DNA from: Aculops lycopersici
Taxonomy: Eukaryota; Arthropoda; Arachnida; Trombidiformes; Eriophyidae
Direction of reading: 5' to 3'
NCBI GenBank assembly: GCA_015350385.1
Contig: WNKI01000001.1
Span: 6,543,410 to 6,607,409 of the forward strand
Length of the DNA: 64,000 nt
Of the stretch, positions 52,584 through 61,649 are shown piece by piece (positions within the stretch are counted from its first letter, which is position 1; each line of letters starts with the position of its first letter). The position numbers were made by a program, and so were the translations under genes. The notes beneath the pieces were generated by a model. The model did not search any database. It worked only from the letters and a program-made list of their open reading frames with translations, and had not been told where the DNA came from.

Positions 52584-55500
52584 ATGCAACGAGAATCGAC
52601 TAAGGTAATGCCGAGCGATGGGATCGAAGGAGATGATTCAACGTCTCGGGTAATTGTGTCCGCCACCTGTGACTTTAATCAAGATTGTAAATTAGGTGAA
52701 CAGCAGCATCAAATGGGAAGCAATAACAATGTAGATCACGAAAATCCAACTTTAGTTCCATCAAAGCAAGTGGCAGCAGCAGAAGCAGCGGCGGCAGTAG
52801 TAGAAACAATTGAAGTAGCTCCCGTTGCAACAACCAATAAAACTCCACTCGATGCCTCGATACGACTCATTGAAACCAAGCATAGGAAGTTGCGAGCTTT
52901 GAGACAAATCAACATTGTTGGCCGCTTGAATCATTCAGCTAATAGGGGAATATTATTCATAATGGCCGATGGCTCCTCAATTGCTGCCATGATGATAAGC
53001 TCACTTCTATTACTTCAGCTACTGTTTCAGCTGACTGTTTTCGGCGGCGAGGCTGCACTACCCTGGCCATTTAATGGCACAAATAACGCCCATCATCAGA
53101 ACAACTACCATCTTCAGTTGCCATCAATGTCGCCACTTTACTCGAACTCTTCGGTTGGCGCCAAGTTGGCCAATTGGCCACAACAGGTGCTCAAGTCTAG
53201 ACGAGTTACTCGCAATAGCAACGCAAGCAAACAATCGACCGATACTTCGACTCAAACTGAATCACAAGCTTCGTCACCACAAGCAGCGGCACCGTCGCCT
53301 ATCAGTCAGCAGTTTCACTATTTTTGGAATCACGATCAAATTGAACCAAAAACGATGGCCACCGAAGCTCAAAAGATTCTAGCTGAAGCGCAAATTCAAA
53401 CTGACAAGTCGACAGATGAGCAGCCAACTTTTAGCGAAAAGTCGGACAGCGATGCATCGCCACCTGTCAACGGAAGCTCCAGCATTGGCCGATTGGACTC
53501 ACTTGTTGCCTCGGCCTCAAGTCCCCAGCTCGACGCAATGATGCCAGGACCTCCGATCCAGGTACCCGGTCAGCCAACTGTTGATCAGCAGTTGACTTCA
53601 ATGGTGTTGCAAATGCAACGACAGCAGCAGATATCAATGATGATGCCGAGATATGAGGCCGCCCGTCGGGTTGCAATGGCCACGGCGGCCGCAATGGCTG
53701 CGGCCCAAGCGCTAAACTCGGCCGCTGCGGCCACTGCTGCCGCCTCGGGTAGCGGCTCGGCCACGCCCGTCAACCCGATGAGTCGCTACTGGATGTCCGA
53801 CTCCAGCCAGCATCCAGTTGTTGCCTTGACGCCACCGCATCTCCACCAACCAAGTGGTGGCCAGCAGTCGATGGGCGACCCAATGCAAATGGCAATGAGC
53901 GGTATGAATGCCTTTAGTATGGCCGCTGCCAGTTCCAACCCGATGGCCCAAATGGCCAACCCCTCCTTGAACGTAGGAGGCGTGCCGGTCTACGGACCAT
54001 TCGTTGTCGCTCCAACCATTGCCCAGCAGGCACTTCGTCAGGCCAACGCTGCGGTAATGGGAGCGCCACGCTCACACCCCTCTTTGCGTTTGGGGGCCAA
54101 TCATAACCAGCAGATGGCAATGGCGCAACAGCATCATAAGTCGGGCGCGACAATCAAACCAACGCCCAACATTTCGACTGCCAGTGGCTCGCCAACAAGC
54201 CGCTTTGCCTCATCCTTGTTGAGCCGCCGGAAGTCGTGGCCATTCTTTGGAATCGGAAGTGGATCGCCGAGCTCAAGCGAGTTAAGCGCCAAGAGCTCAG
54301 CGATGCAAACCTCAAGTTCGCATGTCAAACCAACTGTCTTGTCGCCGCCAACTATGGAATCCATTGCTAGCTCACCAACTGCTTCGGGATCCGGTGCCAA
54401 TGGCGGTGGAGGCCTCGAGTTGCCAGCGGAGACTGTGGCTCTCCTGGACTTGGCCTCAAAGCAACTGGCCAACGCCATAGCCGGTCACGTGCAAGTCGGC
54501 GTTGCGAGGCGAAATCTGGCTGCTGTTCTGGCTCAAAGCATTGGAAAATCGGGCGGTCAGGCTGCAGGCAGTAATGGTGGCGAGGATTTGAGCAGCGCAG
54601 CATCAATGACATCATATGCTCGGCATCAAATGGGTAAACCCGATCAAACTTTCAGCTTGTCGCACAGAACCCATGGCGAAAACAATCACCAATTGCAACC
54701 ACCTTACTCATTGGCCACCAGCCAGCTGTTCAGTCCAGCGAGACACTTTTCAATGAGCCTCATGCACTCGCCACCTGTTAGACAACCCTTTGATCAACAC
54801 CATAACCACCAACAGCAGCAACAACAACCATCTCAACACTTTGACTTGCCCTCGATACTTGGAGCAATGGGCAGTACCAATTCTGCCGGGATGCCATTTG
54901 GGAGTCGACTGAAGCGCCGTCATTTGAGTCCATATACCCAGTTGAAGCAGGAGACTGTTGGCTCTCATCGGGTGCCTCCTTTGGCAGTGCCACGCCCACC
55001 TTACAGTCTGATGTCCTCCTCGACGATCGGCGGCGGGGGTGGAGCCGAGTCAAATATCGTGCAGTCAGTGGACAAATCTCGTACGTTAGGTGACCAGCAA
55101 AACTATGAGCCGACTATTGAGGAGTATTACGATAACTATCCTCAGATTCACATAACCACTAGCTCTACTGCAAACTCTTTCGATAATCACGACCATAAGC
55201 ACCATTCTCAAACCTATGGATTGAAGAGTCGCAAGCAAACATCCAGGAATCTAGTTGCAGGAGAATCAACTCAAAGACACGTTGTTAAGAAGGACAAGCC
55301 AGGTCAATTTGATTCACCTGTCCGGCATCATCAAGGTGAACCATCTACAAAGAGTAAGTTGAGTTCCGGAAGTGGTGGTGGTGGTGGATCTGGGGGAAAG
55401 AGCACGGATTTGCGTCACCTATTTATGCTTGCCACCTCTGAGAATCCAATGTATTCTGTATCCGAAAGCCAACAAGACGTCCAACAAACACCTGTTATAG

Positions 55501-58500
55501 TGGGGTCTAGAAATGAGGAATCAAGTAAAACCAGCTCAGACCTATTTGAGGTGGACGAGAGTCAAGAGGAACAGACACAACTTAGGAGATTGAAGAGGTC
55601 CATTGGTAGCGTTGCATCAGATGAAATTTTTGCTAGTAGCGGTAGTTCAAGGACTGCAAGCTCGTTGGACGCATCCACTTCGTCCTTTGCGCCGTCGAGT
55701 TGGAAATCTTTAGAGTCCTCAATGGATGATATCCCAAGTATAGCCATTGAAGCTGACTACTCCAAGAAGATCATTCCATTGAAGTCAGTGATAACAGGTG
55801 CAAGCTCAAGCTGGAGCCCAAGTGGAAGCGGAAGTGGCAGCAAGTCTTGGATTGGAAGCGGATCAACCAACACCGCGGCTACCATCGGCAAACGCCAGGC
55901 TGAGATCACAAGAACCGGAAATCGTGCCTCTGACTCGAGTGACGTCGCACCTCTGAAGGTCAAGCAGGTTACAGCAAGTGCGTCTGTTATTCATAACTCA
56001 GCCTCTCGTCTTGGTACAAAGTCTTTATTCAATACCTTCGCCTCGACGCGGAATTTCACACCGATGCCACCTGTCGCTCAGCCTAAGCAAATCAACCAAG
56101 TGGGGCCCGAGCAGCAAACTGCTAGTTCCTCCGATGGTCCAACTCCAACAATTCAGCCATCAGCTACGGACCAGTCATTGGTGGACCCAATGACAGCTGC
56201 TCTATCTGAGTCAGCTCGTGTTGTGAACTATTTCCAAAATGTTGAAAATGAACCAGCAAGTACAACCGCAAGACCGCAACACGTGGCAGCTGCTACACAG
56301 TCAGTGGTCTATAGCCAACAACAACAACAGCAACAAGTGGTCACGGATCCACCGCCACAATCACTTGCAATCAGCCAGCCACCTCAACTTAATGTTGGCT
56401 TCTCAGCTCCAAGTAAGATAACCTCAACGTCCGTTTCATCGTCGACATCCTCGTCATCGTCATCATCGTTGTCTTCGGCGAGAAATCATGCAAATGAAAA
56501 TTCCAGGTCAAATGAGCAAACAGATAATAACAACAATCAGACAAATGACTTAAAACGCCACCGGAGCCAGGGAAACGGATTAGTGCCATCGGCAAGGCAA
56601 CAGCTACAATCCTCAGGTGGCTCTCGCGTCGGGTCCAGCGTCTCAAGTCACGCCTCTCAGCCAGCGCATCGTCAACAGCAAGCCGATCAGCATCATTCTC
56701 AACAGATCAACCAACCTCAGGCTCAAGCTCCACAAGTGGCCGCCCAACAATCGTCACCGGCCGCTGCACCCAACGCGGATATATCCTCAGCTGCCACGAG
56801 TTATACCAACAACATGAGCGCCGCCCTGCCGGCGAGCCACTCGTCGTTGATGGGTTCGCAAAGTAGTGCGAGCCAGCACCAACAACAACAAGCGTCGATT
56901 GATGGTTTAAAACAGCAGGTTCAACCTGAAACTCGGCACTCATATAGGAATGCAATCATGGGCTTCTTCGACAAACAGGTGGGTCAAAATAGTCAACAAC
57001 AGCAGCAGCAGCAACGATCCGGAAACCAAATGTTGCCTCAAACGCCAATGGGCTCTCAGGCGCCGGGCGTCGGCGCAAAGGGAGGATCTGGATCGGAGTT
57101 GATCTTTCAGAAGGCATTGATAAGCTCGCTTCTAGAACTAAGCAACTCCAAGAGGAGAAGCTCAAATATCCACCAAAACTCATTCATGATGCCAAAGTCA
57201 TCCTACAGTCACCTCCAATCTCAACCCTCACAGCCAAGTAACTTGAGCAGCTATAACGGAAGCTCCAATCAACGAGCAGCAGGTGGTTTTGAGCGTTCTG
57301 TTGCGGCAGACCAGAGTAGTAGCTACAACGATGAAGTCTCTGCGCCCCAATCTCTATCTTCCACTTCAAGTTCGATGGATCTAGGAAATAGTCAGCAGAG
57401 TCAATTTGGCTCGAGCTCCTCGGTTCAATCGAACCAAGATCTTAGCCCCGGCCTACAGCAAAGCGACGGCGGCTTCAGCTCCCCGGCCATCAACTTGATT
57501 AATCAGCCTCAAACGCAAGATAATTTGGGTAATGGAGATGGTAGTTTTGGAACAAGAAATGCGAACAATATCCCTGGCCAGTTGGATGTTGGATCAAGCG
57601 GAAGCCAAAATTTACAAGACCCTCAAGGTGAGCAAATTGAGCTTAGCCGATTCAACCAGCAACAACAGCAGCATCAGCACCAAGAGCTAAACCCAAGCTC
57701 CTCGATTAGTTCCCAGTATCAAGCAAATCAAACATCTGATTTCCCCCCGGGAATCGTTGACTCGGGAATTTCTGGCTTCGATAATCAACAAGTGGCCGAC
57801 CTCTCGAGCCAGGTGAACCTACAGCCACTGGCCTCGAATGAGCCCTCGCAATTGGCGAGCTCGGCACTGCAGCCCCCGATTATGGGCACCGTGCAGCAAC
57901 AGCAACAGATTTACTCTCAGCAATTGCAGGCTCTGAGTGCCGCCGTGAATGGGATCAATCAGCAAGCTTTAAACCAGCATCAACAGCAGTCTTTACCCTT
58001 TGAGGACCAGCAAATGTTGCAGCAACAACATAGGCAGTTCCTAATGATGAGCCAACAACAACAGCAGCAGCCTCAACTAAGCAAACAATCGAGTGGAATC
58101 TCACGTAACTTCTACAGTCCTCTACAGGCCTCAGGAGGAGGAAGTTTTTCGTCACCGAGTGGCGTCGAGGAGGAAGCTGCAGCAAATGTGGCAGCCGCTG
58201 CGGCTGGAATCTCATCGTTCCCCTCAACAGCTCAGCTGTTGGCTCTCCAAAGTCAAGGCCACAATTTCGGCGACTTAAACGGAATGCTCGCCACGGGCAG
58301 TGAGAAGCGAGAGTCAGATGGAGATGGTGAGTCGGAGATCGGCGGAAGTGGAGGTTCGTCGTCGTCGAAGAAGAGCAAGTCGGGCAAGGGAAAGAAGGGA
58401 AAGGGGAACGGAGTTAAACAGGTGTCTCACCACTACCATTTCAATAGTCTGATGTCGCCCTTTGAGGATGGAGTTTTGGATCAATCGATGGGAGCGCCAT

Positions 58501-58886
58501 TCAATCCACTTGATATTGCAGGTAATCTGCAACAGGCAGAGTACAAGGCCCAGAGGCAAAGAGCTAAGGCCAATAAGGAGCGCGAGCAGGAAGAGGAGGA
58601 GAAACAGAGGCAAAAGCAGAAAGAGCAGGAGGAGGCAGATGAGAAGCCAAAGAAGAAGGGATTTTTGAGGAGGTTTAGCATCAAGAATTTGTTCAAGAGA
58701 TTTAGGAAGGATAAATCAAAAGGCCAGCAGCAACAACAACAGGAGGAGGAAAGCGGAAACGATGAGCGAGGTCAAGATGAGAAGAGTAACTTGTCGCAAA
58801 ATGATGGAAACTCAGATGAGAGGTCCACTTATGAGAGGAGATCGTTCATCTTTTCGCCACCTTGGACAAGGTTTACTCGTGGTTAA
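52584..58886 (+). CDS. 2100-residue Gln/Ser-rich protein of unknown family, probably secretory
   Basis: A single uninterrupted frame of 2100 codons. No family is recognised. A hydrophobic stretch (AAMMISSLLLLQLLFQLTVF, about residues 134-153) starts eight residues after an internal Met at 52962. The protein may therefore start there with a signal peptide, or start at 52584 and use the stretch as a signal anchor. An in-frame TAA at 52575-52577 closes the upstream side. The bulk is low complexity: Ala-rich (about 365-395), poly-Gln, poly-Ser, Gly/Ser. Basic cleavage-like sites are present (RRLKRS at about residue 1001, FGSRLKRRH, GKRQAE). The last 150 residues differ: a Lys/Arg/Glu-rich probable coiled coil (about 1985-2025), then a strongly basic amphipathic segment (GFLRRFSIKNLFKRFRK). 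Absence of stops over 6.3 kb makes it real coding. It could be an extracellular matrix, cuticle or silk-like product, or a very fast-evolving regulator; no function is claimed. Confidence 0.8.
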   Translation: MQRESTKVMPSDGIEGDDSTSRVIVSATCDFNQDCKLGEQQHQMGSNNNVDHENPTLVPSKQVAAAEAAAAVVETIEVAPVATTNKTPLDASIRLIETKHRKLRALRQINIVGRLNHSANRGILFIMADGSSIAAMMISSLLLLQLLFQLTVFGGEAALPWPFNGTNNAHHQNNYHLQLPSMSPLYSNSSVGAKLANWPQQVLKSRRVTRNSNASKQSTDTSTQTESQASSPQAAAPSPISQQFHYFWNHDQIEPKTMATEAQKILAEAQIQTDKSTDEQPTFSEKSDSDASPPVNGSSSIGRLDSLVASASSPQLDAMMPGPPIQVPGQPTVDQQLTSMVLQMQRQQQISMMMPRYEAARRVAMATAAAMAAAQALNSAAAATAAASGSGSATPVNPMSRYWMSDSSQHPVVALTPPHLHQPSGGQQSMGDPMQMAMSGMNAFSMAAASSNPMAQMANPSLNVGGVPVYGPFVVAPTIAQQALRQANAAVMGAPRSHPSLRLGANHNQQMAMAQQHHKSGATIKPTPNISTASGSPTSRFASSLLSRRKSWPFFGIGSGSPSSSELSAKSSAMQTSSSHVKPTVLSPPTMESIASSPTASGSGANGGGGLELPAETVALLDLASKQLANAIAGHVQVGVARRNLAAVLAQSIGKSGGQAAGSNGGEDLSSAASMTSYARHQMGKPDQTFSLSHRTHGENNHQLQPPYSLATSQLFSPARHFSMSLMHSPPVRQPFDQHHNHQQQQQQPSQHFDLPSILGAMGSTNSAGMPFGSRLKRRHLSPYTQLKQETVGSHRVPPLAVPRPPYSLMSSSTIGGGGGAESNIVQSVDKSRTLGDQQNYEPTIEEYYDNYPQIHITTSSTANSFDNHDHKHHSQTYGLKSRKQTSRNLVAGESTQRHVVKKDKPGQFDSPVRHHQGEPSTKSKLSSGSGGGGGSGGKSTDLRHLFMLATSENPMYSVSESQQDVQQTPVIVGSRNEESSKTSSDLFEVDESQEEQTQLRRLKRSIGSVASDEIFASSGSSRTASSLDASTSSFAPSSWKSLESSMDDIPSIAIEADYSKKIIPLKSVITGASSSWSPSGSGSGSKSWIGSGSTNTAATIGKRQAEITRTGNRASDSSDVAPLKVKQVTASASVIHNSASRLGTKSLFNTFASTRNFTPMPPVAQPKQINQVGPEQQTASSSDGPTPTIQPSATDQSLVDPMTAALSESARVVNYFQNVENEPASTTARPQHVAAATQSVVYSQQQQQQQVVTDPPPQSLAISQPPQLNVGFSAPSKITSTSVSSSTSSSSSSSLSSARNHANENSRSNEQTDNNNNQTNDLKRHRSQGNGLVPSARQQLQSSGGSRVGSSVSSHASQPAHRQQQADQHHSQQINQPQAQAPQVAAQQSSPAAAPNADISSAATSYTNNMSAALPASHSSLMGSQSSASQHQQQQASIDGLKQQVQPETRHSYRNAIMGFFDKQVGQNSQQQQQQQRSGNQMLPQTPMGSQAPGVGAKGGSGSELIFQKALISSLLELSNSKRRSSNIHQNSFMMPKSSYSHLQSQPSQPSNLSSYNGSSNQRAAGGFERSVAADQSSSYNDEVSAPQSLSSTSSSMDLGNSQQSQFGSSSSVQSNQDLSPGLQQSDGGFSSPAINLINQPQTQDNLGNGDGSFGTRNANNIPGQLDVGSSGSQNLQDPQGEQIELSRFNQQQQQHQHQELNPSSSISSQYQANQTSDFPPGIVDSGISGFDNQQVADLSSQVNLQPLASNEPSQLASSALQPPIMGTVQQQQQIYSQQLQALSAAVNGINQQALNQHQQQSLPFEDQQMLQQQHRQFLMMSQQQQQQPQLSKQSSGISRNFYSPLQASGGGSFSSPSGVEEEAAANVAAAAAGISSFPSTAQLLALQSQGHNFGDLNGMLATGSEKRESDGDGESEIGGSGGSSSSKKSKSGKGKKGKGNGVKQVSHHYHFNSLMSPFEDGVLDQSMGAPFNPLDIAGNLQQAEYKAQRQRAKANKEREQEEEEKQRQKQKEQEEADEKPKKKGFLRRFSIKNLFKRFRKDKSKGQQQQQQEEESGNDERGQDEKSNLSQNDGNSDERSTYERRSFIFSPPWTRFTRG

Positions 58887-59009
58887 GCATGAGAAAAAAG
58901 TATCTGAATTATCTTTATTTGGATGATAAAATAATAACAATATCCAAATATATTAACTCAAAATGGAGCTTGTTTTTGAATGAAAGCAGCGTAAAATGTG
59001 ATCAGATTC
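58887..59009. other. orphan gene 3' flank
   Basis: AT-rich 120 bp between the orphan stop and the dispersed repeat. It contains GATAAAATAATAA-like sequence that may serve for polyadenylation. Confidence 0.35.
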
Positions 59010-59728
59010 GATCCGCCAAGTTGCTCTGAATATGATGCAAAAAACCGTTTTTAGATGACACTTGTATTGCAAAAGTTATTCGAGTTACAGTGAAAATGAC
59101 CCCTGCAAACGTCTCAGAAGCATGATTCTGAGCTTCCGGTTGCGTCAGCATCGTGCTATCGCCCATAGTTTCCAAGATACAAATGTTTTCTAAAATCTCT
59201 TTTCCCCGAAAATTACGTCGATAGCAAACTGAGAGACTTAGCAAAGAAACTTGCATCGGATGTTGCTCAGTAGGTGATTCTAAGCTCGGAGGCCGGAAAC
59301 TGGTCCTCAAACTGGTCGGAAAACAGAGGGTCTAGTCGGAAAAAAAGGGTGTTGCCGATTCCGTGTTCATGCTAGGGAAATGGGGTGCATCGAAGAATTT
59401 TGGAATGATGAAAGGGTTGAATTTTATAACCGCGGACGTGATAATGGGCCTGATATCTGCCCACAGTCACAATCGCGTTACCTGCTGAGATTTTTCGACC
59501 AAAGTCTCTGTACAAGCTCCCTATATCATGAGACCTCATTGGCTAATTTCAATTGTTTGATCACTTCCAGTTTAGGACCATAATTACGCCACCTTATCAT
59601 AGTCATGGACCCCAATAAGTCTCTCTACTTGAGCATGGCGGCTGTGTGCAATGTCAAACTTGTCTATATTTGAGCTTGGCAAACATCTACATGCTCGGCA
59701 TTCAGGTTTGTTCTGCATTTGGGAGACC
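59010..59728 (+). repeat. dispersed repeat, copy B (about 720 bp)
   Basis: Reverse complement of 22382-23101 with few differences. It begins at GATCCGCCAAG and ends near GGGAGACC. It lies 124 bp after the orphan gene stop and 135 bp before the UGP2 pseudogene end. The same short frames are open in both copies (for example a roughly 100-codon frame on the minus strand at 59002-59310 and MGCIEEFWNDER at 59380). I find no domain in them, and similarity at DNA level explains their sharing. Confidence 0.9.
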
Positions 59729-59862
59729 GAAAGCCAAGTCCACGAAAGCAAAAAATCACAAGCTAGAGAGAGTGCCAAGCCCAGTGGTCAAGGCTGCCTT
59801 GGCTATCGAAAACGCGGATACAGAGTGTATGGATACGGAAGCAAAAACAATCAATGCACAAG
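59729..59862. other. unexplained 134-bp segment between repeat and pseudogene
   Basis: Open in two + frames. One reads GYRKRGYRVYGYGSKN, a Gly/Tyr-rich stretch; another reads KLERVPSPVVKAALAIENA. It may be a remnant of another gene carried with the repeat, or chance. Confidence 0.3.
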
Positions 59863-61190
59863 TCATTGCTCAATGATCCAAGTGCGCAAATTACCTGAGA
59901 CGATCTTGTTCTCTATTATACTTCCCGACGAAATATCGATACAATCTCCATGGTTGGCAATGGCAAACACGGTTCCTCTCAGCGAGACATTATCTCCAAA
60001 AGTAACATCGCCCGACACAGTCAAGTGATTGAGCTCTAAGACATCGACTTGGAAAGCGCGACATAAATTTTCGAACTTTCGCAAAGTCCTCATCACCAAG
60101 CTTCAGTAAAGGCACTGTGAATCATGGTCAAAACTCCACTTTCCAATGAGTGCAAATTCAACTTAATCAATAGTAAATCTGAGGTTTTCTTCATAGGTAA
60201 GAAGCGGCTCCTTGGCACATTGATTCCCGGAGCTTTATCGAAAAACTTCATTGCTGCACCGGCTGCTGTCTCAAGTTGGATAATATAAACACCCAAATCC
60301 AACTGCTTGGGGTTATAAAATCCAAATCTAACATTTTAGCCTCAACTAATTTCTCGTTGTATTTCAAGTTCATCCACAAGTTTTTTGTGTTGAAAATCTT
60401 GAACTTCTTCACACTCTTGAATTCGTCTAAATGTTCCTTTGGAACCTGAGCAATCTCCAATAACATCAAGTAATCATCATATCTGACCAATGTTCCTCCC
60501 TTAACACCGGCCATGGTTTTGTCCGTGATCTCGGCAACAAAAGTAGGTGCATTTTCACCTTTTGAGACTCGCTCGTGTAGAATCTTGAGATCAGCGCTAG
60601 CGCCCAAGTTATCAATCTTGGAGACCAAATAATTGTCCTTTTTCTCTTCAATGAATTGCTTCAACAGTCCCGAACTGTAGAATGCCTCATAGAAGTCTCC
60701 GTGACATGGCATGAGAGTTTTCTTGTTGATCCTTGGAAACTTGCTTTAGAGGAGAAAGTGACAATCTTACACTCACACCCTCATACTTTTTGATAAGCTT
60801 GAGAGTATCCTCATGAGTATTAAAACTGTTCAATAGAACCAATGGCACATCGCAGCCATAAGTTTGGTTCAACTTTTTCACCTGCTTCACCGTGAGATCA
60901 AGGATGATTTAATCATTTCTTACCTGTATCACTGACATTGGTTCAGTGCGACCCATGCTAGTACCCGAACCCCCATTCAGGATAACAATGATTAGCTTGC
61001 TGAGCATCTCAGTCACGTTGGTTGGTGTGCTTAGGTCATGGTAGTTGATGACTTCATTCTCCTTGGGTGGGTAAGATTGTCTCAGTAGATGGGCGGCTTA
61101 TCGCGAGTGTCCAAGAACTTTTGGGAAAGAAGCTGGAACATTTTGCTTTGTAATTTGTGCTTGATTTTTTGTTGATGTTGAAAGTGTTGT
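59863..61190 (-). pseudogene. UGP2: UTP-glucose-1-phosphate uridylyltransferase (UGP2) retropseudogene
   Basis: UGP2 makes UDP-glucose from UTP and glucose-1-phosphate. This copy has recognisable blocks in order on the minus strand with no introns: KLIIVILNGGSGTSMG (nucleotide-binding loop, with Ser for the usual Leu), CDVPLVLLNSFNTHEDT, CHGDFYEAFYSSGLL, DNLGASADL, VKGGTLVRYDDYL, LLEIAQVPKEHLDEFKS, FKIFNTKNLW, IIQLETAAGAAMKFF, INVPRSRFLPMKKTSDLLL, HLTVSGDVTFGDN and IENKIVSGNLR. It is broken by a TGA (61082-61084), a TAA (60909-60911), frameshifts near 60760, 60315, 60112 and 60052, and loss of about 20 residues just before CHGD. Lack of introns plus multiple lesions point to a processed, dead copy. 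It sits next to the dispersed repeat; a functional UGP2 should exist elsewhere. Confidence 0.92.
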
Positions 61191-61649
61191 TGTTGTGTTG
61201 CCTTGTAGATGTTGCATAACGGATTCACCTGTTGGAATTAAAGCTAGTGGATTCAAAAAGCTTTGAATAGCAAAGGGATGGGAATATACGATTAATTGTA
61301 TGGTTCAATCTTGACATCTAGAGGTGTTTTTCTCCCCCAAGTGAGAGTGAGAGCTTTATTCATATTGGTAAAGAATCACAGATAGAGAGATTGTTTCTCC
61401 TTGAGATCGTGCTGATTTTAACTTTTGATGTTGCCTTCTGGATTGCTATCGAATTAATTCTGCATTTTTGATGGTAGTTTTGTCAAGTACAGTTGCTCTC
61501 TTAAATGGCTTAGCCTTGCGAGCCATGAAAATTTCGATTCGATTTGATTCCACTTAAGTTTGACTAATTGGAGTTTTCCACAGTATCTATGAGGTCCATT
61601 GGCCAACTTGCATCAAGTTGCGGGGATTTTTTGTCTACTTTGACGCCAT
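61191..61649. other. intergenic stretch between UGP2 pseudogene and ANKRD13C
   Basis: About 460 bp, AT-rich. It includes the 3' side of the ankyrin gene (minus strand). No gene, repeat or clear poly(A) hexamer is seen. Confidence 0.4.
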
